From Myxococcales bacterium (GTDB taxonomy: Bacteria; Myxococcota_A; Polyangia; Haliangiales; Haliangiaceae), in contig JADJGV010000022.1 of NCBI GenBank assembly GCA_016707895.1, forward strand, positions 1-64,000: 64,000 bases of DNA. The letters run 5' to 3'. This document shows, in pieces, positions 28,892 to 37,420 of the stretch. How positions within the stretch are numbered: position 1 is the stretch's first letter; each line of letters starts with the position of its first letter. Both the position numbers and the translations under genes were made by a program. Below the pieces are notes generated by a model. It did no database searches and was not told the DNA's origin. It saw only the letters and a program-made list of their open reading frames with translations.

Positions 28892-28915
28892 GCGCCGGGC
28901 CGTGCGGCCCGGCGC
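28892..28915. terminator. perfect GC hairpin after the GGGATC tract
   Basis: A 10-bp stem GCGCCGGGCC with its complement around a GTGC loop, in the gap between convergent genes. No T run follows on either strand, so terminator function is inferred from position only. Confidence 0.45.
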
Positions 28916-28922
28916 GCGCCGG

Positions 28923-29252
28923 CTAGCGGCGCGGGTGGCGGAGGCGCCACAGGACGGCGCCGAGGCGATCGGCGAGGGCGAGGGCGGCGGTGCCGGCGGC
29001 GGCGGGCACGTAGCCCCACGCGGTGGCGACCTGCACGGCGGTGGCGGCCTCGGCGCACTCGCCGGCGGCGATGCGGAAGCGGGCGGCGCGATCGCGGCCG
29101 TCGCGACGGTTGCCCTCGGCGGTGTTGAGCGCGGCGCTGGTGGCGGCGCGGCGCAGCTGATCGGCGAGGCTCTTGTCGCGCAGCTCGATCTGCTCGGCGA
29201 GCGGGCGGACGGCGGCGATGAACTCGTGGGCGATGGTCTGGGCTTCGAACAT
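28923..29252 (-). CDS. four-helix-bundle protein (S23/Avd superfamily)
   Basis: A 109-residue helical protein with the family signature LADQLRRAATSAALNTAEGN (about 29-48), as in 23S rRNA intervening-sequence proteins (TIGR02436) and the related Avd proteins of diversity-generating retroelements. The start ATG has AAGGAG 6 bp upstream at 29264-29259. That site lies in the arm of a long hairpin (29257-29404). A paralogue is encoded divergently at 29755-30075. No reverse transcriptase or rRNA gene is near, so its role here is unknown; nucleic-acid binding is a guess from the family. Confidence 0.85.
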   Translation of the reverse strand: MFEAQTIAHEFIAAVRPLAEQIELRDKSLADQLRRAATSAALNTAEGNRRDGRDRAARFRIAAGECAEAATAVQVATAWGYVPAAAGTAALALADRLGAVLWRLRHPRR

Positions 29253-29256
29253 GACG

Positions 29257-29404
29257 GGCTCCTTGGGTGTGGCTCTCACCCGCCACGCGCCCTGGAGCGC
29301 ACGGGGCGTGACCACGACCAGCCAAGGGCACTGGAGTCCCCGCCGGGTCGTGGGCGCGGCCCGCTGCGCGACGGGCGCGCAGGGTGAGCCACACCCAAGG
29401 AGCC
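29257..29404. repeat. long imperfect hairpin abutting the minus-strand four-helix-bundle gene
   Basis: The ends are inverted repeats: 29257-29281 pairs with 29382-29404, 23 matching bases apart from a 2-nt bulge. The interior is also roughly self-complementary (GACCACGACC against GGGTCGTGGGC). The outer arm contains the gene's ribosome binding site, so a transcript with both arms would hide it. It lies 4 bp from the start codon. Confidence 0.8.
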
Positions 29405-29593
29405 GGCGTGCGAGACGCGACCTGCGCGCGGTGAGGCGGCGGGCGGTGTTGCTGCGTGTCGAGCGGGCGGCGCGCCCGGCTCGCGGAGGTGCTCGCGACC
29501 GGCTGCTGCCGCGCGATGCTGCGAGGTGAACGCCGACGAGCTGCGCGCACGCGGAGCGACGACGAGGTGAGGTGCGAGGACCGAGAACGTGCA
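29405..29593. other. spacer between the two hairpins
   Basis: About 190 bp with no convincing gene, promoter or repeat on either strand. It presumably carries the divergent promoters for the two four-helix-bundle genes, but no recognisable -35/-10 pair was found. Confidence 0.5.
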
Positions 29594-29754
29594 GGTGGCC
29601 TCCGTGGTTGGGGCGCCCTTCGCGGCCCCCGCGCACGGCCCGCGCCGTCGGCCGCAGCAGGCGCGCAAGCGACCGAGCGTCGCGGAGCGGCGGCCGACAC
29701 ACGGGCCCTGCGCGTGTGGCCGCGGCCGGGCGAACCCCAACCACGGAGACCACC
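29594..29754. repeat. long imperfect hairpin abutting the plus-strand four-helix-bundle gene
   Basis: 29594-29618 is inverted against 29728-29754 (one mismatch, one 2-nt bulge). The pairing continues inward: CGCGGCC with GGCCGCG, GTCGGCCGC with GCGGCCGAC, and GCGAC with GTCGC near the tip. The whole 161 bp therefore folds as one hairpin that ends at the start codon. GGAG at 29745-29748, the ribosome binding site, is in the gene-side arm. Confidence 0.8.
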
Positions 29755-30075
29755 ATGCTCGATGCTCAGTTGCTCGTCCTCGATCTCATCCGCGCGCTGC
29801 GTCCGCTGTGCGAGCAGATCGCGCGGCCGTCGCCCGACCTCGCCGATCAGCTGCGGCGCGCGGCCACCAGCGTGATGCTCAACCTCGGCGAGGGCGTGCG
29901 CCGCACCGGCCGCGACAAGAAGCGCGCGTACCGCATCGCCGCCGCCGAGGCGCGGGAGGTGGGCGCCGCCCTCGAGGCCGCGGTCGCCTGGGCCTGGGTC
30001 GATGACGCTGCGGTCACCGCGGCGCGCGCGCTCGCCGACCGCGTCGCCCGGGTCACGTACGCGCTCGCCCGGTGA
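29755..30075 (+). CDS. four-helix-bundle protein (S23/Avd superfamily), second copy
   Basis: A 106-residue paralogue of the divergent protein, with the signature LADQLRRAATSVMLNLGEG and the following RDKKRAYRIAAAEAREV. Identity between the two is highest in this block. The ATG at 29755 has GGAG 6 bp upstream, inside a hairpin arm. The pair plus their mirrored hairpins form a nearly symmetrical unit of about 1.2 kb, flanked on both outer sides by GGGATC microsatellites. Function unknown. Confidence 0.85.
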   Translation: MLDAQLLVLDLIRALRPLCEQIARPSPDLADQLRRAATSVMLNLGEGVRRTGRDKKRAYRIAAAEAREVGAALEAAVAWAWVDDAAVTAARALADRVARVTYALAR

Positions 30076-30083
30076 GCGCCGAC

Positions 30084-30099
30084 GGGGCCCGCGGGCCCC
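30084..30099. repeat. 16-bp perfect palindrome
   Basis: GGGGCCCGCGGGCCCC lies 8 bp after the stop of the four-helix-bundle gene and just before the GGGATC tract. It may terminate transcription as a hairpin with a minimal loop; no T run follows. Confidence 0.5.
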
Positions 30100-30103
30100 T
30101 CTT

Positions 30104-30355
30104 CGGGATCGGGATCGGGATCGGGATCGGGATCGGGATCGGGATCGGGATCGGGATCGGGATCGGACGGATCGGATCGGATCGGATCGGATCAGGATCA
30201 GGATCAGGATCAGGATCAGGATCAGGATCAGGATCAGGATCAGGATCAGGATCAGGATCAGGATCAGGATCAGGATCAGGATCAGGATCAGGATCAGGAT
30301 CAGGATCGGGATCGGGATCGGGATCGGGATCGGGATCGGGATCGGGATCGGGATC
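30104..30355. repeat. compound GGGATC / CGGATC / AGGATC microsatellite
   Basis: About 250 bp of six-base units in three blocks: GGGATC (about eleven), a short GGATC run, a long AGGATC block (30191-30305, about nineteen units) and GGGATC again (about nine). It fills the gap between the convergent four-helix-bundle and TPR genes. The switch of unit in the centre points to repeated local expansion. Confidence 0.95.
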
Positions 30356-30368
30356 CCGCTCCGGCTCG

Positions 30369-31067
<699 letters not shown>

Positions 31068-31083
31068 GGTGGCTCCGGCGCGG

Positions 31084-31890
31084 TTACGGCTTCTTCGGCG
31101 CGACGGCCGGCAGCCGGGCGATGGCGCCCTTGGCGTCCCCGGCCTGGCCGCTCTGCGGGTACTTCTGGATCAGCTCGCCCCACGCCTCGCGGGCGCGGTC
31201 GGGCATGTCGACCTTGGCGTAGGCGCGGCCGAGCAGCCACAGCGCGCGCTCGTCGTAGCCGACGCCGCGGTAGCGATCGAGCAGGCGCCGCAGCCGCAGC
31301 ACCGTGCCCATCGGCCGGCCCTTGTCCCAGTAGTAGGTGGCGACGTACCACTCGTGATCGGCGAGCCGCCGGGCGACCTTGGCCCGCAGCTCCTCGCCGC
31401 GCTTGCGGAACGGCGAGTCGGGGAACTTCTCGATGAACTTGTCGAGCTCCTGGGCCGCCTCCTCGATCGAGGTCTGGTCCTTCTCGTAGGACGGCGGCAG
31501 GATCCACATGTCGCCGGGGAGCTCCTTGTAGTAGGCCTCGGCGATGCGCAGGCTGGTGTAGCCGTTGGCGACCAGCTCGTGGGTGACGTGGAGCTTGGCG
31601 AAGACCTTGTAGCTCTCGGCGGCGTCGAGGTACTGCTCGGCGCCGAACAGCGAGTCGGCCAGCCGCAGCTCGGCCAGCACCGCGAACTTCGAGTACGGGA
31701 ACCGGCTGCGGATGAAGCCGAAGTACTTGCCGGCGGCCTCCCACTCGCGCCGCTCGAGCATCTCCATGCCGCGGTCGTAGTTCTTCTGCGCCGACACCGA
31801 GTAGTCGACCGCGGTGGGGCCGCTGCGCCCTCCGCAGGCGAGGGTGGCCAGCGCCAGCGCGAGCACGAGTCCGATACGACGCGAAATCAT
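31084..31890 (-). CDS. bamD: outer-membrane assembly lipoprotein BamD
   Basis: A 268-residue lipoprotein: signal with TLAC lipobox, then TPR-like repeats. YDRGMEMLERREWEAAGKYF, FIRSRFPYSKFAVLAELRLADSLF and KFIEKFPDSPFRKRGEEL match the BamD/ComL family, which helps BamA insert beta-barrels into the outer membrane. ATG 31890 is chosen because it directly precedes the lipoprotein signal, and because a good promoter at 31943-31914 would overlap the more upstream ATG 31914. It is followed by a TPR gene on the same strand. Confidence 0.8.
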   Translation of the reverse strand: MISRRIGLVLALALATLACGGRSGPTAVDYSVSAQKNYDRGMEMLERREWEAAGKYFGFIRSRFPYSKFAVLAELRLADSLFGAEQYLDAAESYKVFAKLHVTHELVANGYTSLRIAEAYYKELPGDMWILPPSYEKDQTSIEEAAQELDKFIEKFPDSPFRKRGEELRAKVARRLADHEWYVATYYWDKGRPMGTVLRLRRLLDRYRGVGYDERALWLLGRAYAKVDMPDRAREAWGELIQKYPQSGQAGDAKGAIARLPAVAPKKP

Positions 31891-31913
31891 CTGGGAAGTC
31901 CCGAGGTTGGGCA

Positions 31914-31943
31914 TGTGTACACCGGCGAGGCTGACGGGGTCAA
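31914..31943 (-). promoter_or_regulatory. sigma70-type promoter for bamD
   Basis: On the minus strand, TTGACC (31943-31938), an 18-bp spacer and TACACA (31919-31914) form a near-consensus promoter. It is one of very few clear -35 boxes in the window and it places the transcription start just before ATG 31890. Confidence 0.5.
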
Positions 31944-32030
31944 ACGAAGGAACGCACGGCGGCGTAGGCATTGGACCGCCGAGGCGCGCGGCGGGTTGCC
32001 GGCGGTCGACGCTTGTGGCTCCATGGCCCC

Positions 32031-32726
32031 ATGGACCGTCGGCTCATGGCACTGGCAGTGGCTACCACGGCAGCGGCGTCGGCGTGCGGCGGCGGGACCA
32101 CGCGATCCCTGGTGACCCTGGCGCCGCCCCCAGCCCCCAGCACCGTCGCGACCCTGGCCGGCAACCTGTGCGATGGCCAGGTCTGCCAGTGCCGGGCCGC
32201 CGACGCGCCGGCCGACGGCGGCGCCGGCGTGCCGCCCGAGGGCGTGAAGCGCTTCGAGATCCGGGTCGGCCCGTCCGAGCACGCGCTGTGGGTGACGGTC
32301 GACGACATGGTGCTGTACAAGGGCGTGGCCCGGGCCGAGGACTGCTTCTACGTCGACCTCGGGGCCGGCGACCACAAGCTCGGGCTGCGCGCGGCGAACC
32401 CCGGCGGCGTGTCGGCGGCGGTCAAGGTGTCGGAGTACGCCGACGCCACCCAGTCCTGGTACGACACGTTCCAGTTCGCGTGCGGCGCGCCCGGCGTGTG
32501 CTCGTACGACGAGCTCGACGAGTTCAAGGCGTCGCTGGCCAAGTACCAGCGCGACATCCACGATCCGTGCGGCTCGGTGAAGATCAAGGGCGTGGCCTGG
32601 GACACCGACGTCGCGCCTGATACGCAGCACCCCGGCAACCTGCAGGTGGCGTGGACCCTCGACATCTACGAGTTCACGCCCAAGCACGCCCACGGCGATC
32701 CCGCGTGCGCCACCCGCTTCGAGTGA
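32031..32726 (+). CDS. lipoprotein of unknown function
   Basis: A 231-residue protein with a signal ending in SAC (C about residue 20); ATG 32046 is an alternative start. The mature part has several cysteines (LCDGQVCQC, ACGAPGVCSY) and beta-rich stretches (RFEIRVGPSEHALWVTVDDMVLYKGV), resembling a secreted jelly-roll or Ig-like module. No family recognised. It ends 4 bp before mnmG, and is divergent from bamD. Confidence 0.65.
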   Translation: MDRRLMALAVATTAAASACGGGTTRSLVTLAPPPAPSTVATLAGNLCDGQVCQCRAADAPADGGAGVPPEGVKRFEIRVGPSEHALWVTVDDMVLYKGVARAEDCFYVDLGAGDHKLGLRAANPGGVSAAVKVSEYADATQSWYDTFQFACGAPGVCSYDELDEFKASLAKYQRDIHDPCGSVKIKGVAWDTDVAPDTQHPGNLQVAWTLDIYEFTPKHAHGDPACATRFE

Positions 32727-32730
32727 TCGC

Positions 32731-34686
32731 GTGACCTTCGCGTACCCCGACGCCTACGACGTGATCGTCGTCGGCGCCGGCCACGCCGGCTGCGAGGCCG
32801 CGCTGGCCGCCGCGCGGCTGGGCGCGCGCACGCTGGTCCTGACCGGGTCGCTCGAGCTGGTCGCGCAGATGTCGTGCAACCCGGCGATCGGCGGCGTGGC
32901 CAAGGGCCACCTGGTCAAGGAGATCGACGCGCTCGGCGGCGCGATGGCCCAGGTCATCGACGCCACCGGCATCCAGTTCCGCCGGCTCAACGCGTCGAAG
33001 GGCCCGGCGGTGCGCTCGACCCGGGCCCAGGCCGACAAGCGCCGCTACCGCGAGGCGATGCGGGCCCGGCTCGAGGACGCGCCCGGCGTGGCGCTGCGCC
33101 AGGCCGAGGTCGCGAGCATCGACACCGACCCGGACGGTCCCGGCGGGGCCGGCGGCGCGCGGCCCCGGGTCGTCGGCGTCACCACCACGATGGGCGTGCG
33201 CTACCGCGGCCGGGCCGTGGTCATCACGACCGGCACGTTCCTGCGCGGCGCGATCTTCGTCGGCGACGCCCGGGCCGCCGGCGGCCGGGCCGGCGAGGCG
33301 CCGTCGGTGTCGCTGTCGGGCTCGCTGGCGCGGCTGGGCCTGCCGCTGGCGCGGCTCAAGACCGGCACGCCGTGCCGCATCGACGGCAAGACCATCGACT
33401 ACGCGTCGCTCGAGCGGCAGCCGGGCGACGATCCGCCGCCGCGGTTCGCGCTCGATCACGACGGCGCGCCGCCGGCGCTGACCCAGCGGCCGTGCTGGAT
33501 CACCTACACGACCGCGGCGACCCACGACCTCATCCGCGCCAACCTGCACCGGTCGCCGCTGTACCAGGGCGCGATCGAGGGCGTCGGCCCGCGCTACTGC
33601 CCGTCGATCGAGGACAAGGTCGTCCGGTTCGCGGACAAGGAGCGTCACCAGATCTACCTGGAGCCCGAGTCCACCGACAGCTTCGATCGCGGCGAGATCT
33701 ACCCCAACGGCATCTCGACCTCGCTGCCCTACGACGTGCAGCTGGCGCTGGTGCGATCGATCCCCGGCCTCGAGCGGGCCGAGATGACCCGGCCCGGCTA
33801 CGCGGTCGAGTACGACTACGTCGATCCGCGCGAGCTGTACCCGACGCTCGAGACCCGGCGGGTCGCGGGGCTGTACCTCGGCGGGCAGATCAACGGCACC
33901 TCGGGCTACGAGGAGGCGGCGATCCAGGGGCTGCTGGCCGGCGCCAACGCGGCGCTGGCGCTGGCCGGGCGCGAGCCGCTGGTGCTGTCGCGGGCCGCGG
34001 CCTACGGCGGCGTGCTGGTCGACGACCTGGTCACCCGCGGCACCAAGGAGCCATACCGGATGATGACCTCGCGTGCCGAGTTCCGGCTGCTGCTCCGCGA
34101 GGACAACACCGCCGAGCGGCTGCTGCCGGTGGCGCGCGCGGCCGGCCTGGTCGACGACGCGCGCTGGGCGTGGTTCGAGCGGCGCACCGCGGCGCTGGCC
34201 GCGGCCCGGGCCCGGGTGCAGGCGGCGTCGGTCACCGGCACCGCGGCGGTCGAGGCGGCGCTGGCGCGGCTCGGGTCGGCGTCGATCGCCGGCCGCCGGG
34301 TGACCCTGGCCGAGCTGCTGCGCCGGCCCGAGCTCGACTGGCGCGCGGTCGAGCAGCTCGCCGCCGCCGGCGAGCTCGCCGCCGGCGACGCCCCCGCCGA
34401 GCTGGCCGAGATCGTCGAGACCGAGGTGAAGTACGAGGGCTACCTCAAGCGCCAGGCCGCGGACGCGGCGCGGCTGATCGAGGCCGACCGGGTGCCGCTG
34501 GCCGACGACCTCGACTACGCCGGCATCCCCGGGCTGTCCCGCGAGGTGGTCGAGAAGCTGTCGGCGCTGCGGCCGGTGTCGGTGGGGCAGGCGGCGCGCG
34601 TCGACGGCGTGACGCCGGCCGCCGTCTCGATCTTGATGACCCACCGCGCCCTCAGCCGACGCCGTGGGATAAGCTCTGGCGGATGA
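32731..34686 (+). CDS. mnmG: tRNA uridine-34 carboxymethylaminomethyl synthase subunit MnmG
   Basis: With MnmE, installs the cmnm5 group on wobble U34 of several tRNAs, using FAD and NADH. 651 residues, close to the usual ~630. FAD-binding VVGAGHAGCEAA (12-24), NPAIGGVAKGHL (50-61) and QINGTSGYEEAAIQGL (about 390) are all diagnostic, and the C-terminal GidA-associated helical domain is complete (VKYEGYLKRQ, PGLSREVVEKL). The start is GTG 32731. mnmE is not in the window. Its stop overlaps the start of a FadL-type gene, an unusual neighbour. Confidence 0.95.
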   Translation: MTFAYPDAYDVIVVGAGHAGCEAALAAARLGARTLVLTGSLELVAQMSCNPAIGGVAKGHLVKEIDALGGAMAQVIDATGIQFRRLNASKGPAVRSTRAQADKRRYREAMRARLEDAPGVALRQAEVASIDTDPDGPGGAGGARPRVVGVTTTMGVRYRGRAVVITTGTFLRGAIFVGDARAAGGRAGEAPSVSLSGSLARLGLPLARLKTGTPCRIDGKTIDYASLERQPGDDPPPRFALDHDGAPPALTQRPCWITYTTAATHDLIRANLHRSPLYQGAIEGVGPRYCPSIEDKVVRFADKERHQIYLEPESTDSFDRGEIYPNGISTSLPYDVQLALVRSIPGLERAEMTRPGYAVEYDYVDPRELYPTLETRRVAGLYLGGQINGTSGYEEAAIQGLLAGANAALALAGREPLVLSRAAAYGGVLVDDLVTRGTKEPYRMMTSRAEFRLLLREDNTAERLLPVARAAGLVDDARWAWFERRTAALAAARARVQAASVTGTAAVEAALARLGSASIAGRRVTLAELLRRPELDWRAVEQLAAAGELAAGDAPAELAEIVETEVKYEGYLKRQAADAARLIEADRVPLADDLDYAGIPGLSREVVEKLSALRPVSVGQAARVDGVTPAAVSILMTHRALSRRRGISSGG

Positions 34687-36269
34687 ACCAGCGACTGTCG
34701 TGGACGATCGGTAGCCTCGCGCTCGGCTTGCTCGCCACCGCCTCGCCCGCCCGCGCCGGCGGCCTGTACCTGCCGGGCTCGGGCCCGGTGTCGGTCGGCC
34801 GCGCCGGCGCCGCGGTGGCGTCGCTCGACGATCCGTCGGCGATCGGCGTGAACCCGGCCGGCATCGCCGGCACCCACGGCACGGTGGTCTACATCGGCGC
34901 CTCGCTGATCAGCTTCAACATGACGTTCCACCGCTACGGCGCGTACGAGGACGTCGCCGGCCGCACCGACCCGTGGGAGGGGCAGGCCTACGGCGCGGTG
35001 TCCGACGACTCCAAGCCGGCGATCGGCATCGGCCAGTTCCAGGCGGTGCCGACGATCGCGGTGGCCCACAGCCTCGACAAGGTGGTGAAGGGGCTGACGA
35101 TCGGCGCCGGCATCTACGCGCCGACCGCGTACCCCGCGCGGCGGATGGGCGCCGACTACACGCTCGAGGATCCGACCCGGCCGCCGCCGCCGACCCGCTA
35201 CGACGTGATCGAGCAGAACGCCGCGGTGGTGCTGCCGTCGATCATGGTGGCGTACCGCCCGATCGACAAGCTCGATCTCGGCGCCCGGTTCTCGTCGGGC
35301 TTCGGCGAGATCGAGGCCACGACCTACGTGTGGGGCCTGGCCAACTTCGAGGAGTGGGCCGGCAAGGACGCGAAGTTCCGCGTCAAGGTGAAGGACATGT
35401 TCGTCCCGACCTTCGGGCTGGGCGCGCGCTACCGGGTGTCGCCAGCGATCGAGGTCGGCGCGGCGTGGGCCAGCGCGGTGAACGTCGAGGCCAGCGGCAC
35501 CGGCGACGCGGTCCAGGGCTCGGGCGTCGAGCTCGGGCCGGGCCAGCGCCCGACGATCATCCCGGTCGAGGACAGCGCCGCCGCCTGCGCCAAGGGCGGC
35601 ACCGCCGCGGCGCTCAAGGCCTGCGTCAACATCGTCTTGCCGATGACCGCGACCGTCGGCGGCCGCTACATCGTGCGCGACGGCCAGGGCGCGCAGGTGG
35701 CCGACGTCGAGGCCAACGTGCAGTGGGAGCAGTGGAGCGACGCGTCGATCCAGGAGGTCATCGTCGACGGCTTCGCGTCGCTCGACGGCACCACCAACGC
35801 CGGCGTGCCGCTCAACAAGAGCCTCATCCGCCACAACTTCCAGGACACGTTCTCGCTGCGGCTCGGCGGCAGCTACCAGCGGGTCATGGGCCCGGGCCTG
35901 GTGACGCTGCGCGGCGGCCTCGCCTACGACACGACCGCCGCCAAGGAAGGCTGGGAGCGCGCCGACCTCGACGGCGCCGCCCGCACCACCGCCACGCTGG
36001 GCGCGTCGTTGACGCTGTCCAAGGTGCGCGTCGACCTCGGCGGCGGCATCGTCCACGAGGGCACGCGCACCCAGACCACCGGCTGCAACAACAACACGCT
36101 CGGCGCCAACTGCACCGGCCCCGGCCTCTTGCCGCCCGACTCGCGCACCGGCCCCGACCCGATCCAGCCGATCGCCGGCACCGGCAGCCAGCAGATCAGC
36201 CCGATCAACCAGGGCGCGATCAAGAGCGGCTACGGCATCCTGCTGCTCGGCGTGACGACCTGGTTCTGA
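34683..36269 (+). CDS. FadL/OmpP1/TodX-family outer-membrane transporter
   Basis: Outer-membrane hydrophobic-substrate channel, 528 residues. A signal peptide ends near SPARA-GG. The family's N-terminal hatch signature SVGRAGAAVASLDDPSAIGVNPAGIAGT (about 37-64, with the NPAG core) is present, and the protein ends in an aromatic TTWF as barrels do. It likely brings in fatty acids or similar lipids. ATG 34683 overlaps the mnmG stop. GATAAGCT just upstream, inside mnmG, resembles a -10 and could drive it separately. Confidence 0.85.
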   Translation: MNQRLSWTIGSLALGLLATASPARAGGLYLPGSGPVSVGRAGAAVASLDDPSAIGVNPAGIAGTHGTVVYIGASLISFNMTFHRYGAYEDVAGRTDPWEGQAYGAVSDDSKPAIGIGQFQAVPTIAVAHSLDKVVKGLTIGAGIYAPTAYPARRMGADYTLEDPTRPPPPTRYDVIEQNAAVVLPSIMVAYRPIDKLDLGARFSSGFGEIEATTYVWGLANFEEWAGKDAKFRVKVKDMFVPTFGLGARYRVSPAIEVGAAWASAVNVEASGTGDAVQGSGVELGPGQRPTIIPVEDSAAACAKGGTAAALKACVNIVLPMTATVGGRYIVRDGQGAQVADVEANVQWEQWSDASIQEVIVDGFASLDGTTNAGVPLNKSLIRHNFQDTFSLRLGGSYQRVMGPGLVTLRGGLAYDTTAAKEGWERADLDGAARTTATLGASLTLSKVRVDLGGGIVHEGTRTQTTGCNNNTLGANCTGPGLLPPDSRTGPDPIQPIAGTGSQQISPINQGAIKSGYGILLLGVTTWF

Positions 36270-36335
36270 GCGGGCGCGGCGGCGGCGGGCGGGGCGCGGC
36301 GGGGCATGGCCCGACGAGCAGCGGGGGCGGCGAAC

Positions 36336-36414
<79 letters not shown>

Positions 36415-36421
36415 CGTTCGG

Positions 36422-37141
36422 CTAGGGCAGCGGCGCGCCCCACTCGGCGATCAGCGCGCTGGTGCCGTCGGGGGCGATCGTCGTGCGCCAGTGGTGCGAC
36501 TGGATGCAGCCCGACAGGCAATCGCCCCAGCCGATCCAGAACTCGAGCGTGCGGGTCCCGGTGGCGTCGACGCCGAGGTCGATCACGTCCGACGAGCTGC
36601 CCGCGCCCTCGCAGGGGAAGCGCTCGACCTCGATGCCCGGGACCCCAGCCAGCGCGGCGGCGACGTTGTCGGCCGAGACCGCGCCGCGCGACCCGAAGGT
36701 GGCGACGTGCGCGTCCGGCGCCAGCGTCCCCATCCAGAAGTCCCAGACGTCCATCGCCGCGACCACGGCGTCGACGGTCGGGTCGCCGGTGGGGGCCAGC
36801 CCGGCGCTCCACGCGGCGGCGATCGCGGGGGCCTCGATGATCCACGTCACCCGCCCGCGCTCCTGGTGCCACGAGGCGGCGGTGGGGACGTCGTCCAGCC
36901 GCGCGCGCAGCGGCGCGAAGCCCGCGCGGATCACCGCCGCCGCTGCGTCGACCTCGGGCTGCGTCGGGATGATCGCGGCGGTCGCGCGCTTGGCCAGCTC
37001 GTGGGCCGACAGGCACAGCGACGACCGCTGGTCGCGCACGATCTCCCGCGCGCCGCACGGCAGCTCCTCGTCGCCCGGCTCCCCGCACGCCGCGAACGCC
37101 GCCGCGACTGCGCCCAGGCCGACCCACATGACGCGCCGCAT
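36422..37141 (-). CDS. lipoprotein of unknown function
   Basis: A 239-residue protein with a short signal and lipobox FAAC (C19). The mature part has six or so cysteines (LPCGAREI, SSLCLSAHE, FPCEGAG, GDCLSGCIQSHHW), suggesting disulfides in the periplasm or outside. FWIGWGDCLSGCIQSHHWRTTIAPDG near the C-terminus looks like a conserved core, but I cannot name it. It is isolated between two GGCTCC tracts. Confidence 0.65.
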   Translation of the reverse strand: MRRVMWVGLGAVAAAFAACGEPGDEELPCGAREIVRDQRSSLCLSAHELAKRATAAIIPTQPEVDAAAAVIRAGFAPLRARLDDVPTAASWHQERGRVTWIIEAPAIAAAWSAGLAPTGDPTVDAVVAAMDVWDFWMGTLAPDAHVATFGSRGAVSADNVAAALAGVPGIEVERFPCEGAGSSSDVIDLGVDATGTRTLEFWIGWGDCLSGCIQSHHWRTTIAPDGTSALIAEWGAPLP

Positions 37142-37163
37142 GGACGAACCTTAGCGCGCGATG

Positions 37164-37262
<99 letters not shown>

Positions 37263-37420
37263 GGTCGACGCAGCCCTCACGGGCGCCGCCGATCACCGCG
37301 GCGGGGTGAGCGCGGCGACGCGCGTTTCTCGAGCACGTTTTGGGCGACGATGGCGTAGGATGCGCGTGTCGAGCTGACCGGCGGCGGGCAGCGCGTGAAC
37401 CGCGGACGACGAGGCGCACC

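Noticed and set aside
29257..29754. Diversity-generating retroelement, because the bundles resemble Avd
   Set aside because: No reverse transcriptase, template/variable repeat pair or target gene is nearby.
28794..30355. Possible CRISPR array because of regular repeats
   Set aside because: Units are six bases in direct tandem with no spacers, and no cas gene is present.
30072..30360. Frames that read as poly Gly-Ile, Gly-Ser or Arg-Asp through the GGGATC tract
   Set aside because: They are translations of the microsatellite and have no plausible start or conserved sequence.
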